Of a DNA stretch of 64,000 bases, positions 10,053-20,466 are shown one piece after another; the stretch's first letter is position 1; every line of letters starts with the position of its first letter. Both the position numbers and the translations under genes were made by a program. The notes beneath the pieces are model-generated. The model was not told where the DNA came from, searched no databases, and saw nothing but the letters and a program-made list of their open reading frames with translations. The stretch is from Acinetobacter sp. WC-141 (GTDB lineage: Bacteria > Pseudomonadota > Gammaproteobacteria > Pseudomonadales > Moraxellaceae): assembly GCF_000313935.1 (NCBI RefSeq), contig NZ_AMSS01000050.1:62001-126000 (forward strand), in the 5' to 3' direction.

Positions 10053-11363
10053 ATGACTATGGGCACATCAATGAGTGGTTGCGGTTGTAATAAAGAAAGT
10101 TCTTGTGAAGACACTAATCAAAATGAATCAGAAACAAATTCTGGTAACAATAAAGATTTAACTACTGAAGAAAGTAAAAGCTCTTGTTTTGGTAATGAAG
10201 AAGTACCTAAACAATCTAAAACAGATGAAAAAGATTCTTGTGCTAGTACTCAGCCATGTTCTACGCAGTCAAACTCATGTTGTGGCCCAAATTCGATAAG
10301 TTCATCTGAGACAGTTAGTGATAATGAGGGTGTGGCGACTTTCATCAGTAACTATAACATCCCTAAAATGGATTGTTCCGCAGAGGAACAAATGGTTCGG
10401 ATGACTTTATCTTCTTTGGTAAATGTTAAGAGGCTAGTTTTTGATTTGCCGAATCGAAACCTAAAAGTTATACATAATGGTGAAAGTAATGAAATCACTG
10501 CAAGACTTGAAGCTCTTGGGTTTGGAGCAAAATTAAATAAAACTGAAGCCGATGTAAATAAAGAGCATGCAAAAGAAGTCAGTACGTTTCTGATTCCGAA
10601 AATGGATTGCTCTGCTGAGGAGCAAATGGTTCGAATGGCACTATCTTCAGTGAATGAAGTCAAAGGTCTGACATTTGATTTACCTAATAGGAAATTAAAA
10701 GTTTTTCATAATGATGGTCTTAATGAAATTACTAGCAAACTTGAGGCCCTTGGTTTTGGTGCCAAACTAGAAAGTACTGTTACATCTGTCGGTGAAATTC
10801 CGGAAAAAGCAGATACATCTGAACAAGCAAAAGTTTTAAAAATTCTTTTAGCAATTAATCTCTTACTGTTCATGATCGAATTTATCAGTGGTTTAGTTGC
10901 TGCTTCTACAGGCTTGATTGCCGACTCATTGGATATGCTTGCTGATGCCACAGTGTTTGGAATAGCACTGTTTGTTGTTGGTAAAAGTGTAAAAAAACAA
11001 TTAAAAGCAGCGCATCTTTCAGGCTGGTTACAGTTAATTCTCGCTACTTCTGTAATTGTAGATGTTGTGCGTCGGTTCATTTATGGTAGTGAGCCAGAGT
11101 CTTTCTTGATGATTGGAATTGCTGCTTTAGCGCTAATTGCCAATTTTTATTGTATATACCTAATGTCTCATCAAAAAAATGATGGTGCACACATGAAGGC
11201 TAGTTGGGTCTTTTTATCCAATGATATCATAGTCAATCTAGGTGTAATTTTTGCTGGCTTCCTTGTTGCGTTGACAGGTTCCGCATATCCAGATCTTGTT
11301 ATAGGAATAATTGTTTCACTTTTCGTACTTAACGGTGCTCGAAAAATTTTGGCATTGAAATAA
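10053..11363 (+). CDS. CDF-family efflux protein with Cys-rich N-terminus and two HMA domains
   Basis: The 436-aa protein has three parts. Residues 1-80 are hydrophilic with eight cysteines. Two ferredoxin-like HMA domains, about residues 97-162 and 175-240, are near copies 78 residues apart, each carrying IPKMDCSAEEQMVRM with a single Cys rather than CxxC. The C-terminal 180 residues hold about six membrane segments of a cation diffusion facilitator (GLIADSLDMLADAT; SNDIIVNLG). It should export Cd(II), Zn(II) or Pb(II) by proton exchange. Ordinary CzcD proteins are about 300 aa without HMA domains. It is first in an operon with feoA and feoB under the CadR-type promoter. The CDF call is good; the metal is inferred from the regulator. 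Confidence 0.82.
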   Translation: MTMGTSMSGCGCNKESSCEDTNQNESETNSGNNKDLTTEESKSSCFGNEEVPKQSKTDEKDSCASTQPCSTQSNSCCGPNSISSSETVSDNEGVATFISNYNIPKMDCSAEEQMVRMTLSSLVNVKRLVFDLPNRNLKVIHNGESNEITARLEALGFGAKLNKTEADVNKEHAKEVSTFLIPKMDCSAEEQMVRMALSSVNEVKGLTFDLPNRKLKVFHNDGLNEITSKLEALGFGAKLESTVTSVGEIPEKADTSEQAKVLKILLAINLLLFMIEFISGLVAASTGLIADSLDMLADATVFGIALFVVGKSVKKQLKAAHLSGWLQLILATSVIVDVVRRFIYGSEPESFLMIGIAALALIANFYCIYLMSHQKNDGAHMKASWVFLSNDIIVNLGVIFAGFLVALTGSAYPDLVIGIIVSLFVLNGARKILALK

Positions 11364-11374
11364 GGGTCGTAAAA

Positions 11375-11635
11375 ATGAATTTATTCCAAGGTAAACCAAA
11401 TCAATTTGTCAAAATTGTTGACCTAAAAAAAGGTAACCAATATTTAGATAAAAATGATCCAGTTCTAGAACGACTTGAATTGTTAGGTTTCAGAATTGGT
11501 GAAACTTTACAAGTTCTAGCTAAGGGACTTTTCGGTGGTGATCCAGTATTGGTTCAAATTGAAACTTCTCGATTTGCGTTAAGAAAGAATGAAGCTGAAC
11601 GAATTTTTGTAGAGATTGTTTCAAATGAACAGTAA
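11375..11635 (+). CDS. feoA: FeoA-domain protein
   Basis: The 86-aa protein is a single SH3-like FeoA domain (LELLGFRIGETLQVLAKGLFGGDPVLVQI, read as its two halves around residues 30-60, and FALRKNEAERIFV at the end). FeoA assists FeoB in Fe(II) import. It begins 11 bp after the CDF gene and overlaps feoB by 11 bases, so it is translationally coupled in the same transcript. Confidence 0.85.
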   Translation: MNLFQGKPNQFVKIVDLKKGNQYLDKNDPVLERLELLGFRIGETLQVLAKGLFGGDPVLVQIETSRFALRKNEAERIFVEIVSNEQ

Positions 11636-13454
11636 AAATATTGCACTTATTGGTAACCCAAATTGTGGGAAAACATCTCTCTTTAATACTTTAACAGGCA
11701 CTCGTCAAAAAGTAGCTAATTATGCTGGTGTTACTGTTGAGCGGAAAGAAGGTTTCTTTAAACTACCTTCTGGTGAATCAGTTCGAGTTTTAGATTTGCC
11801 CGGCACATACAGCTTAAAGCCTACGAGTCTAGATGAAGAGGTAACAAGGGCTGTATGCTTAGGTGAGCTTGAGGGTGAGGTTCTACCTGATATATATGTA
11901 TGTGTGGTTGATGCCACTAATTTACATTTACATTTAAGTCTTGTGCTTGAAATAAGGGCATTGAATCGACCAATGCTTCTTGTTTTAAATATGATGGATG
12001 AGGTCAAAAAGCGTGGTATTTCGATAGATATTAATAAGCTATCAGAATTGTTGGGTATCCCTGTTATTGAGGCTGTTGCCGTTAAAACTAAAGGCGTGCA
12101 AGAACTACTAAATCAATTAGATCAAAAAAATCTATTTGTCACTCCTTATCATTCTGATCTGAATCATTTTGATCAGATTAAAAATATTACTAAACAGGTA
12201 ATTTTAAAAAATGATAACGGTGATGCAAGAACAGCTTTCTTGGATAAAATTTTCTTACATCCTGTACTTGGTTTAGTCATCCTAACGCTTACCATGTTTG
12301 TCATGTTCCAAGCCGTTTTTATCTGGGCACAACCTTTTATCTCATTAATTGAAAATGCAATTGCTTGGTTAGGAGATACAATTGGCCCGCTTATTACTCA
12401 TCCATTACTTAGAAGTCTTATTGTTGATGGGGTAATCGCTGGATCGGGTAGTGTTTTGGCTTATATGCCGCAGATCCTTATCTTATTCTTCTTTATTTTA
12501 ATTTTAGAAGAATCAGGTTATTTGCCACGAGCAGCATTCCTTTTGGATAAATTAATGTCCAAAGCTGGTTTAAGTGGACGTTCCTTTATTCCACTATTAT
12601 CTAGTTTTGCCTGTGCTATTCCTGGTGTCATGGCAACACGAAGCATTAGTTCGGAAAGAGATCGTTTAGCAACCATTATGATTGCGCCATTAATGACTTG
12701 TTCTGCAAGATTACCTGTTTATGCTTTGCTAATTGCGGCATTCATTCCAAACAAATTAGTTTATGGTTGGTTGAGCCTACAAGGTTTAGTTCTTTTTGGA
12801 CTATATATGGCTGGAATTGTTTCAGCATTATGTGTTTCTTTATTTTTGAAACTAGTTAGAAAAGATAAAACAGAAAGTATTTTTATCTTTGAGTTGCCTA
12901 CTTATCGATTGCCAGATATTCGAAACGTTGCATTAGGACTTTATGATCGAGCTACGATCTTTCTAAAAAGAGTTGGTGGTATTATCGTAGCATTATCTAT
13001 ATTGCTTTGGGTGTTGGTTACGTTCCCTCAACCACCTGAGCATGCCACGATGCCTGCTATCAACTATAGTTTAGCTGGACAACTTGGACACATTATTCAG
13101 CCTATATTTGCACCTATTGGCTTTACTTGGGAAATCTGTATCGCATTAATTCCTGCTATGGCTGCAAGGGAAGTTGTCATTGCTGCTTTAGGTGTAATTT
13201 ATGCTATGTCTGGAGATGAAGATACTGTAACTCAAACATTGTTGAGTCAAATCTCTGGTCCTGATGGTTGGGGGCTAGCTACAGGGATGTCATTATTAGT
13301 TTGGTACATTTTCGCACCACATTGTCTTGCAACATTAGCGACCATTCGTCGTGAAACTAGTAGCTGGAAACAGCCTGTTATTATGGCGACTTACTTATTT
13401 GGGCTTGCGTATTTCTTTGCCTTCATTACATATCAGCTTATTAGTAGACTTTAA
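11625..13454 (+). CDS. feoB: FeoB-family GTP-driven Fe(II) transporter (short form)
   Basis: The protein has an N-terminal G domain with G1 GNPNCGKTS, G3 DLPGTYSL and G4 NMMD, a short linker, and two Gate regions with Cys-containing motifs SSFACAIPGVMATRS and PLMTCSARLPVY among about eight to ten membrane segments. At 609 aa it is shorter than E. coli FeoB (about 770). ATG 11625 is chosen over a TTG at 11616 and gives an 11-base overlap with feoA. FeoB imports Fe(II). Its presence under a cadmium-type regulator suggests either compensation for metal-induced iron shortage or a variant substrate; both are inference. Confidence 0.85.
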   Translation: MNSKNIALIGNPNCGKTSLFNTLTGTRQKVANYAGVTVERKEGFFKLPSGESVRVLDLPGTYSLKPTSLDEEVTRAVCLGELEGEVLPDIYVCVVDATNLHLHLSLVLEIRALNRPMLLVLNMMDEVKKRGISIDINKLSELLGIPVIEAVAVKTKGVQELLNQLDQKNLFVTPYHSDLNHFDQIKNITKQVILKNDNGDARTAFLDKIFLHPVLGLVILTLTMFVMFQAVFIWAQPFISLIENAIAWLGDTIGPLITHPLLRSLIVDGVIAGSGSVLAYMPQILILFFFILILEESGYLPRAAFLLDKLMSKAGLSGRSFIPLLSSFACAIPGVMATRSISSERDRLATIMIAPLMTCSARLPVYALLIAAFIPNKLVYGWLSLQGLVLFGLYMAGIVSALCVSLFLKLVRKDKTESIFIFELPTYRLPDIRNVALGLYDRATIFLKRVGGIIVALSILLWVLVTFPQPPEHATMPAINYSLAGQLGHIIQPIFAPIGFTWEICIALIPAMAAREVVIAALGVIYAMSGDEDTVTQTLLSQISGPDGWGLATGMSLLVWYIFAPHCLATLATIRRETSSWKQPVIMATYLFGLAYFFAFITYQLISRL

Positions 13455-13477
13455 TCAAAATAAGAATATTTCATAAA

Positions 13478-13507
13478 GAAAAATGGATGCCTTCGCATCC
13501 ATTTTTC
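13478..13507. terminator. Bidirectional intrinsic terminator between feoB and cusF
   Basis: The 13-bp stem GAAAAATGGATGC / GCATCCATTTTTC with a CTTC loop lies 23 bases after feoB and 18 bases beyond the minus-strand cusF-like gene. It is followed by T-rich sequence on the plus strand and by A/T tracts on the other side, so it can serve both convergent genes. Confidence 0.85.
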
Positions 13508-13525
13508 TTTTAAGTATCAAACTGA

Positions 13526-13888
13526 TTATGAGCTTTTTTTCACAGCAACAATAATCTGACTCTCACCCTCTATTTTTAATTCGAAGTCAACCTTTTCCCC
13601 TACAGTTAAACCATTCAATAATGCTGGATCTGCAACTTTAAAGCCCATGGTCATTGCAGGCCATTTAATTGCAGGAATTGCTTCATGGTCGAGTGTTAGA
13701 ATATTTTCTTTCGTATCAATAGCAGTAATCACACCAACAGCTTGAGCTGTTGCAACTGTAGATGACTCTTTACTCATCTGCTCCATCGGTGCTTCCGATT
13801 TCTTTTGCTCTGATGCCTCATTTTTGCTACATGCACTTAACGCAGCAACAGTTGCAACAAGAGCCACAATTTTCATAAATTTCAACAT
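13526..13888 (-). CDS. cusF: CusF-like periplasmic copper-binding lipoprotein
   Basis: The 120-aa product has a lipoprotein signal with lipobox LSAC at residues 17-20, a low-complexity Glu/Ser/Lys linker, and a CusF domain (PF11604) with HEAIPAIKWPAMTMGF. The Trp and Met-x-Met of this motif bind Cu(I)/Ag(I). CusF carries metal to the CusCBA pump. It lies last in the cusC-B-A-F gene order, 33 bp after cusA. The lipid anchor is a difference from the soluble E. coli CusF. Confidence 0.85.
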   Translation of the reverse strand: MLKFMKIVALVATVAALSACSKNEASEQKKSEAPMEQMSKESSTVATAQAVGVITAIDTKENILTLDHEAIPAIKWPAMTMGFKVADPALLNGLTVGEKVDFELKIEGESQIIVAVKKSS

Positions 13889-13914
13889 AATAAAACCTCT
13901 TTTGACGAAATAAT

Positions 13915-13940
13915 AAAACTATCAATTCTTTGATAGTTTT
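13915..13940 (-). terminator. Hairpin at the cusA/cusF junction
   Basis: Arms AAAACTATCAA and TTGATAGTTTT with a four-base loop overlap the cusA stop. On the minus strand the stem is followed by an AT-rich tract. It could attenuate or stabilise the messenger between cusA and cusF. Confidence 0.45.
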
Positions 13941-16900
13941 CTTTTGATTAAAAGCTGATATGCCGCAGGGATAACAAACATAGATAAGAGAGGGGCTGAA
14001 ATCATGCCCCCAACCATAGGTAAAGCAATACGACTCATTAATTCAGAACCTGTTCCAGTCCCCAACAGAATAGGGATTAACCCCGCCAAAATGACAGCGA
14101 CTGTCATTGCTTTAGGGCGAACACGTAGCACGGCCCCTGTATGAATTGCCTCATTGAGTTGTTGCTCTGTTAAGGATGCCGTTGAAGAAGATAGGCTTTG
14201 CTGTGCATGCTCAATTGCTTGCTTTAAATAGAACAACATGACTACACCAAACTCTGCGGCAACACCAGCAAGTGCAATAAAACCAACAGCAATCGCAACC
14301 GAAAAGTGATAATCACTCAAGTACATAGCCCAAATACCACCAATCAAGGCAAAAGGTAGTGTTGCCATAATCAGAACAGCATCTTGTACTTGCCTAAAAA
14401 TCAAATAGAGCAATAGAAAAATGATCATCAAAGTAATTGGAATAACAACTTTTAAGCGAGCATTCGCACGCTCCATGAACTCAAACTGTCCTGAATAGCT
14501 AATGCTCATGGCAGAAGAACGTTTTACTTTTTGGTCTATGGCCTGCTTCAAATCTTGTACAACCGAAGCTAAGTCACGTCCTTGTACATCGACATAGACC
14601 CAACCACTTGGACGGGCATTCTCACTTTTAAGCATTGGCGGCCCATCTGTAATTTGAATATTCGCAACACTACTCAAGACTATTTGTTGACCAGATTCAG
14701 TTAGAATCGGTAAATTTCTTAAGGCTTCCAGTGAATCTCGAATCTCTCGTGGGTAACGTACATTAATGGGATACCGTGCCAAGCCTTCAACAGTTTCACC
14801 AATATTTTCCCCGCCAATCGCTGATGAGACGATTTGCTGTACATCTTTAATATTGAGACCATATCGCGCAGCCTGCATACGGTTAATATCAACATCAACA
14901 TATCGACCACCTGTGAGCCGTTCAGCTAAAGCTGAACTAACACCGGGCATCTGTTTAGCCACTTGTTCAATTTGCTGTGCTACCCGATCAATATCTTGCA
15001 GATCATTTGCTGAAACCTTAATCCCGATTGGACTTTTCACCCCAGTTGCCAACATATCAATCCGGTTACGGATAGGTGGCACCCAAATGTTTGTTAAACC
15101 CGGTACTTGGACTGCCTTATCTAGTTCTTTTATCAATTTGTCAGGTGTCATACCTGAACGCCATTCAGACCGTGGTTTGAACTGAATCGTGGTTTCAAAC
15201 ATTTCTAATGGTGCAGAATCTGTGGCTGACTCAGCGCGACCAGCTTTACCGAATACTGTTGCAACTTCAGGAACGGTTTTAATCATTCGATCAGTCTGTT
15301 GGAGTAGCTCAGAAGCTTTTGCTGCGGACAATCCCGGTAAAGCTGAAGGCATATACAGTAAATCACCTTCATCCATATTGGGTAGAAACTCCCCACCTAA
15401 CCGTGTTAAAGGGAAAAGACTAATAAGGAAAATTAGCAATGCACCAAGTAAAATTGTCTTTGGATGAGCTAAAACCTTATCCAACATAGGGCTGTATATT
15501 TTGATCAGAAAACGGTTCAGTGGATTACGCTGTTCAGAAGGTAATTTCCCTCGAATCCAATAACCCATTAAAACGGGAATCAAGGTAATGGATAAACCTG
15601 CTGCTGCTGCCATTGCATAGGTTTTAGTAAATGCCAGTGGTGAGAACAAGCGACCTTCTTGTGCCTGTAAAGTAAAAATAGGAATGAAGGATAAGGTAAT
15701 GATGAGTAGACAGAAAAATAAAGTTGGCCCGACCTCACTGGCAGAACGTGTAATGATGTTCCAACGGACTTGTGCTTCCAAGACTTGCTCAGGATGTTCG
15801 TGTTGCCAAGTTTCGATATGCTTATGTGCATTTTCAACCATTACAATTGCGGCATCGACCATAGCGCCAATCGCGATAGCAATACCACCCAACGACATGA
15901 TATTGGCATTTAGCCCTTGATAATGCATCACCAAGAAAGCAGATAAAATCCCAAGCGGCAAAGAAACAATAGCCACCATTGCTGAACGTAAATGCCAGAG
16001 GAAGAGTCCACAGACTAAAGCCACCACAATGAACTCTTCAATTAATTTATGGCTGAGATTTTCTACTGCTCTATCAATCAATTGACTGCGATCATATACA
16101 GGAACAACTTGTACACCTTTCGGTAGACTTTGTTGTAATTCAGCTAGCTTCGCTTTCACAGCAGTAATCGTTTCACGTGCATTTTTACCTGCTCGTAAAA
16201 TCACGACACCCCCAACCGTTTCACCTTGCCCATTCAATTCACTGATGCCACGACGCATTTCTGGACCAAGTTGAATAGTTGCAACATCACCTAAAGAAAC
16301 AGGAACACCGAAACTATTTGTTCGTAAAGGAATTTGGCGAAAATCATCTAAAGTTTTTAAATAACCAGAAGCCCGCACCATATATTCCGTTTCAGCCATT
16401 TCCAGAACTGAACCACCAGTTTCCTGATTAGCTTTTTGAATCGCCTCAATGACATTGTTTTGTGTGACACCTAAAGTAGCCATCTTGCTTGGGTCTAAGA
16501 CAACCTGATATTGCTTAACCATTCCCCCAATTGTGGCAACTTCAGCCACGTTAGGTAATGTCTTCAGTTCATACTTTAAAAACCAGTCTTGTATGCTTCT
16601 CAGCTCCGAAAGATCATGCTGTCCTGTTGGGTCTACTAATGCATATTCATAAACCCAACCAACGCCAGTGGCATCTGGTCCCAATGAAGATTTCGCATTT
16701 GCAGGCATTTTCCCTTGAATTTGATTTAGATACTCCAATACACGAGAACGGGCCCAGTAAAGGTCAGTATGTTCATCAAAGATGACATAAACAAATGAGT
16801 CACCAAAAAAAGAATAACCGCGAACAGTTTTAACACCCGGTACCGATAACATGGTTGTTGTTAAAGGGTAGGTCACCTGATTTTCAACAATTTGTGGTGC

Positions 16901-17068
16901 CTGACCAGAAAAATTAGTTCGAATAATTACTTGTACATCAGACAAATCTGGTAATGCATCGACCGGAGTATTCTTTACGGCCCAAGTTCCCCAAGCAGCC
17001 AGAATTAAAGCGGCTAACAGGACAAATACACGATTCGCAATTGAAAAACGAATAACACGGGCAATCAT
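13922..17068 (-). CDS. cusA: CusA-type HME-RND copper/silver efflux pump
   Basis: The 1048-aa protein has the RND fold: one N-terminal membrane helix, a large periplasmic loop, membrane helices 2-6 including [19 protein letters not shown] (the acidic proton-relay residues of the heavy-metal branch), a second periplasmic loop, and the last six helices. Motifs [16 protein letters not shown] and the methionines of the periplasmic cleft agree with CusA/SilA. It exports Cu(I)/Ag(I) across the outer membrane with CusB and CusC. It begins 14 bp after cusB. Length equals the family norm. Confidence 0.93.
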   Translation of the reverse strand: MIARVIRFSIANRVFVLLAALILAAWGTWAVKNTPVDALPDLSDVQVIIRTNFSGQAPQIVENQVTYPLTTTMLSVPGVKTVRGYSFFGDSFVYVIFDEHTDLYWARSRVLEYLNQIQGKMPANAKSSLGPDATGVGWVYEYALVDPTGQHDLSELRSIQDWFLKYELKTLPNVAEVATIGGMVKQYQVVLDPSKMATLGVTQNNVIEAIQKANQETGGSVLEMAETEYMVRASGYLKTLDDFRQIPLRTNSFGVPVSLGDVATIQLGPEMRRGISELNGQGETVGGVVILRAGKNARETITAVKAKLAELQQSLPKGVQVVPVYDRSQLIDRAVENLSHKLIEEFIVVALVCGLFLWHLRSAMVAIVSLPLGILSAFLVMHYQGLNANIMSLGGIAIAIGAMVDAAIVMVENAHKHIETWQHEHPEQVLEAQVRWNIITRSASEVGPTLFFCLLIITLSFIPIFTLQAQEGRLFSPLAFTKTYAMAAAAGLSITLIPVLMGYWIRGKLPSEQRNPLNRFLIKIYSPMLDKVLAHPKTILLGALLIFLISLFPLTRLGGEFLPNMDEGDLLYMPSALPGLSAAKASELLQQTDRMIKTVPEVATVFGKAGRAESATDSAPLEMFETTIQFKPRSEWRSGMTPDKLIKELDKAVQVPGLTNIWVPPIRNRIDMLATGVKSPIGIKVSANDLQDIDRVAQQIEQVAKQMPGVSSALAERLTGGRYVDVDINRMQAARYGLNIKDVQQIVSSAIGGENIGETVEGLARYPINVRYPREIRDSLEALRNLPILTESGQQIVLSSVANIQITDGPPMLKSENARPSGWVYVDVQGRDLASVVQDLKQAIDQKVKRSSAMSISYSGQFEFMERANARLKVVIPITLMIIFLLLYLIFRQVQDAVLIMATLPFALIGGIWAMYLSDYHFSVAIAVGFIALAGVAAEFGVVMLFYLKQAIEHAQQSLSSSTASLTEQQLNEAIHTGAVLRVRPKAMTVAVILAGLIPILLGTGTGSELMSRIALPMVGGMISAPLLSMFVIPAAYQLLIKRKLSKN

Positions 17069-17082
17069 AATCGTCCTCCCGT

Positions 17083-18573
17083 TTAGTTCTTCATAGATGT
17101 CATAGACATCTTGGAAATGTCAGAAATAACGTAAGTATCTCTAGCATGTGTAAATCTAAAACGGACCTGATCGCCTTGCTGAATTTGGGTAAATGGTTGC
17201 ACTGGTTGTTTAAAGCTCATAGTCATAGCCCCCCAACCCAACTCAGGAATCGCCTGATGTGAAATGGTAATGTCTTGAGCTGTGACTTTTTCAACTTTAC
17301 CAATGCCTTGATATATTGATGTCTTAACCACTTGGGATGAAGTCATCGATTGTCCAGTGTTCAGCTTATCCAATACACCTTGTAAATTTGCTTCAGAATC
17401 AATCAGGAATTGCCCTGAAATTACTACCTTCTGACCAGCTTTCAACCCTTGTAGAATTGCAATTTTATTGCCATCACTTTGACCTAACTGTACTACAACA
17501 GGTTCAAAACGCCCTTGCTCATGTCCCACAATGACAACGTTCCGAGTACCTGTACGTATAACAGCTTGCTCTGGTATAACTAAATTGCTTTGTGGGTTGT
17601 TGGAGAATTTAACAGAAGCAAACATTCCCGGCTTGAGCATTCCCTCTCTATTGGGCAACTCAATACGAACTTTTATGGTTCTACTCGTGCTATCCAAAGT
17701 TGGTAAAATATCAATAACTTTACCGGACACTATTTGAGGGTATGCAACAAAAGTAGCTTCAACTTTCATTCCCCGTTTTATCCCGGCAATTTGTGCTTCT
17801 GGAACAGATGCTTCTAACCAGATTGGGCTTATCCCCTTGATGGTGACAAGCGTTTGCCCCATAGCTAAAGCCATTCCATTGCGGACTTCTAACGAATCAA
17901 TAAATCCACTCACAGGTGCACTTAAAGTCATATTGGATTGCACTCGATGTGTCCGCTCGACTTGATTAATCACATTTTGTGGGATTCCTAAAAGCTGTAA
18001 ACGTTGTCGGCTTGCCTGAATAAGAGAACGATCTCCAGTTCGAAGTACAGCTAGAAATTCAGTTTGTTCTCCTGTCCATTCGGGTATTGAAATATCAGCT
18101 ATGGGACTGCCTTGCGTCACCATATCCCCAACGGCATGTCCGTACACTCGTTGGACGAAACCACTTGCCCTTGTTTGTAAAATAGCTACCTGTCGTTCAT
18201 TGGTCTGCAATATACCATTGGTTAACAAAGCATTTCCCATCACAGCTTGTTCGACTGAAGCATAACGGATTGCTAAATTTTGTTGGAGGGATGGATCAAT
18301 CTTAACCGCAGGATAACTGTCTTCAGTCATCATAGTATTTTCATCTGCATATTTAGGAACCAGTTGCATGTCCATAAATGGCGATTTCCCCGGTTTATCA
18401 AAATGCTGTTCAGGTTTCATTGGGTCGTACCAATACAACACTTTGGCAGCCTGTTGCGGACCTGATTGAGGATTGTATTTCTGATGTGCAATCCAGTATC
18501 CAGCGCCACCACCCGCAGCCAGACTAATTACCGCAACGCCCATGACAGTAAGTGCTAATTTATTTCTTAACAT
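17083..18573 (-). CDS. cusB: CusB-type periplasmic adaptor with C-terminal CusF domain
   Basis: The 496-aa protein has an N-terminal signal/anchor (residues 1-30), a heavy-metal-binding segment [20 protein letters not shown] near residue 50 with Met and His ligands, HlyD-like barrel-sandwich and beta-barrel domains ([15 protein letters not shown]), and a C-terminal CusF-like domain ([17 protein letters not shown], about residues 435-490). It bridges CusA and CusC and receives metal from CusF. The fused CusF domain is additional to the separate CusF encoded downstream. The start overlaps the cusC stop by one base. Confidence 0.92.
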   Translation of the reverse strand: MLRNKLALTVMGVAVISLAAGGGAGYWIAHQKYNPQSGPQQAAKVLYWYDPMKPEQHFDKPGKSPFMDMQLVPKYADENTMMTEDSYPAVKIDPSLQQNLAIRYASVEQAVMGNALLTNGILQTNERQVAILQTRASGFVQRVYGHAVGDMVTQGSPIADISIPEWTGEQTEFLAVLRTGDRSLIQASRQRLQLLGIPQNVINQVERTHRVQSNMTLSAPVSGFIDSLEVRNGMALAMGQTLVTIKGISPIWLEASVPEAQIAGIKRGMKVEATFVAYPQIVSGKVIDILPTLDSTSRTIKVRIELPNREGMLKPGMFASVKFSNNPQSNLVIPEQAVIRTGTRNVVIVGHEQGRFEPVVVQLGQSDGNKIAILQGLKAGQKVVISGQFLIDSEANLQGVLDKLNTGQSMTSSQVVKTSIYQGIGKVEKVTAQDITISHQAIPELGWGAMTMSFKQPVQPFTQIQQGDQVRFRFTHARDTYVISDISKMSMTSMKN

Positions 18574-19880
18574 TATGGCTGCCCCTCAACATGGTTTAAG
18601 GTCGGTTCTTCAAAGGCATAATAAAGTTGGGCTTTAGTCACAGCCTGTTGCTGTTGGAGATCAATGAGACGCAAACGCTGTTCTAAAAGAGCTTGTCGAG
18701 CAGCAATAACATTAGATAAATTACTTTTACCTGCTTGATAGCTTGCCAACTGTAAACCCACTTTTTGTTTAGCGAGTGGAATACTTGTTTGCATCGCACG
18801 TCTAATTTGCTGATCAAGTGCATCAAGATCGGATGACCCATCATCTAGCATAGTGAGATGGTCACGGTATTGGACTTCTTGATCGGCAGTAATCCTGTTT
18901 TGTTCGGCTAAAGCTGCCCGAATGAGTGGACTACTACGTCTTTTTGAAAACACAGGAAGCTCTGTTGTTAGTTGCACCCCGATCATATCGCCAAATTCGG
19001 GTGCTCGATGCTGATAAGCAAGTTCAATACCCCAATCTGGTTTCTGTAAAGCCTGAGCTTGCTTCAGTTTTGCTTCAGCAGTTTGCTTTTCTGCCTGAAA
19101 TGCTTTTAATTCAGGATGTTGATGCAAATGATGATATAGCTTTGATCTATCAAGGTAGATAGATGGTGCTTGGTCAGGTAAGGTTTCAATTTGAGAGAGA
19201 TTTTCAGTAGGTTCTGCACTGACTAACCGATGCAACTCCAACTTGGCTTTATTTAAATCACGAAGTAAATCATCCTTCTGGTCAAGCAATACCGTGGCTT
19301 CTTGTCTTGGATCAAGTGCATCGGCAATGATTGTACGACCAGAGATGACCTGTGTTTGAGTAATTTGAGAAAGTAATCGATTCTCTGAAAACAGTTCATC
19401 GTATAGTGCTAATTTACGTTCAAGATAAAAGCGCTTAAGCCAAGCAGATGCGACTTTCTGACGTAACTCAATACGCAGAATCTCAGTTTGAGCATTGGCC
19501 GAACCTAGTTCAGCTTTTGCTAAATCGACCTCAGCTTGTCTTTTGGCACGATTTGGAAAATCTTGCATCACGCCAATTTTTTGCATAGTCATACCTTCGC
19601 GTGTGACTGACCATGCGGCATCGCCGGATACAGGGTAATTATCTAAACCTACAAATAATTTAGGGTTGGGTAAAATACCTGAAGCTGAAACTACATTCTC
19701 GGCCCCTTCAATCTGGGCGCTATTTGCTCTTAGGGTAGGTGCATATTGCTCAGCGAGATTCAAAGCTGTATCCAAGGTCAGTGGCTGGGCATAAGCATGA
19801 CCATAGGTCAAAGAGAAGCAAGCCACAGCAATTGACAATCCCCCCCATTTTCGAGACAGTTTTTCTTTATAAAAGTCCAT
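18573..19880 (-). CDS. cusC: CusC-type outer-membrane efflux protein (TolC family)
   Basis: The 435-aa protein has a signal peptide (cleavage near HAYAQP), then two OEP repeats (PF02321) rich in long helices, for example LTLDTALNLAEQYAP and IGVQLTTELPVFSKRR. It forms the outer-membrane channel for CusAB. Length is normal. It is the first gene of the cusCBA-cusF operon. I see no clear CusR box directly ahead, so transcription may run in from the 130-aa gene upstream. Confidence 0.88.
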   Translation of the reverse strand: MDFYKEKLSRKWGGLSIAVACFSLTYGHAYAQPLTLDTALNLAEQYAPTLRANSAQIEGAENVVSASGILPNPKLFVGLDNYPVSGDAAWSVTREGMTMQKIGVMQDFPNRAKRQAEVDLAKAELGSANAQTEILRIELRQKVASAWLKRFYLERKLALYDELFSENRLLSQITQTQVISGRTIIADALDPRQEATVLLDQKDDLLRDLNKAKLELHRLVSAEPTENLSQIETLPDQAPSIYLDRSKLYHHLHQHPELKAFQAEKQTAEAKLKQAQALQKPDWGIELAYQHRAPEFGDMIGVQLTTELPVFSKRRSSPLIRAALAEQNRITADQEVQYRDHLTMLDDGSSDLDALDQQIRRAMQTSIPLAKQKVGLQLASYQAGKSNLSNVIAARQALLEQRLRLIDLQQQQAVTKAQLYYAFEEPTLNHVEGQP

Positions 19881-19961
19881 ATTTCTAGCTCTAAAAAGAT
19901 GTACACGCGCGCGTGCAGAACATCCATAGAAAACTCTATGAATGATAAAAAAATCATCAGA

Positions 19962-20354
19962 TTAGTTAGAGCGTGGGGGTTTCCATAAACCAGAAGGGTA
20001 TGGAGAAGGAAGGTCTTGATCTGGAGAATAAAAAATAGATCGTTCTATTGGAGAGAACACAATTGAGTGCGAAATATCTTGAGCAATGTTGGCATAAGCA
20101 ATCTTGGCAAAAGACATAATACAATCTTGCTCAGACATACATGATGGATCATGTATATCTTTTTTTATCTTCACCTCGGTTTTCATACAGTCAGTATGCA
20201 TCATGCCCTGATTTGAAGACATTTCCATTTGCATGGATATCTGTTCAGATGGCATTAAACATCGCTTATGTACAGACGAAGCAGCAGCAGCCGATCCTAC
20301 TAATAGGATAGCAAACGATAAAAACAGCGATAAGCATGTCTTTAACCACTGCAT
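19962..20354 (-). CDS. Secreted Met/Cys-rich small protein of the copper block
   Basis: The 130-aa product has a clear signal peptide (LFLSFAILLVGSAAAAS), a Met-rich stretch (QISMQMEMSSNQGMMH), several cysteines and a C-terminal SPYPSGLWKPPR motif that I have seen in small copper-region proteins of the DUF2946/CopL-like type. It lies between copB and cusC on the same strand, 82 bp before cusC. It is probably a periplasmic metal-binding accessory; the family is uncertain. Confidence 0.6.
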   Translation of the reverse strand: MQWLKTCLSLFLSFAILLVGSAAAASSVHKRCLMPSEQISMQMEMSSNQGMMHTDCMKTEVKIKKDIHDPSCMSEQDCIMSFAKIAYANIAQDISHSIVFSPIERSIFYSPDQDLPSPYPSGLWKPPRSN

Positions 20355-20418
20355 AAAGATAAGACCAAAATTTAAGCTTTTTTAGTTTTACAGATTCGAA
20401 AATAAATAGCAACAAGTT

Positions 20419-20448
20419 CATGAATGATAGCTTCAGCTATCATTCATG
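20419..20448 (-). terminator. Strong hairpin downstream of copB
   Basis: Thirteen-base perfect arms CATGAATGATAGC / GCTATCATTCATG around TTCA lie 18 bases after the copB stop. The U-run is weak, but position and stem strength fit the end of the copAB transcript. Confidence 0.65.
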
Positions 20449-20466
20449 ATACTAAGTCATATTACC

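Noticed and set aside
10352..10663. Minus-strand ORF opposite the HMA repeats
   Set aside because: It arises from the duplicated plus-strand HMA coding sequence and has no start signals.
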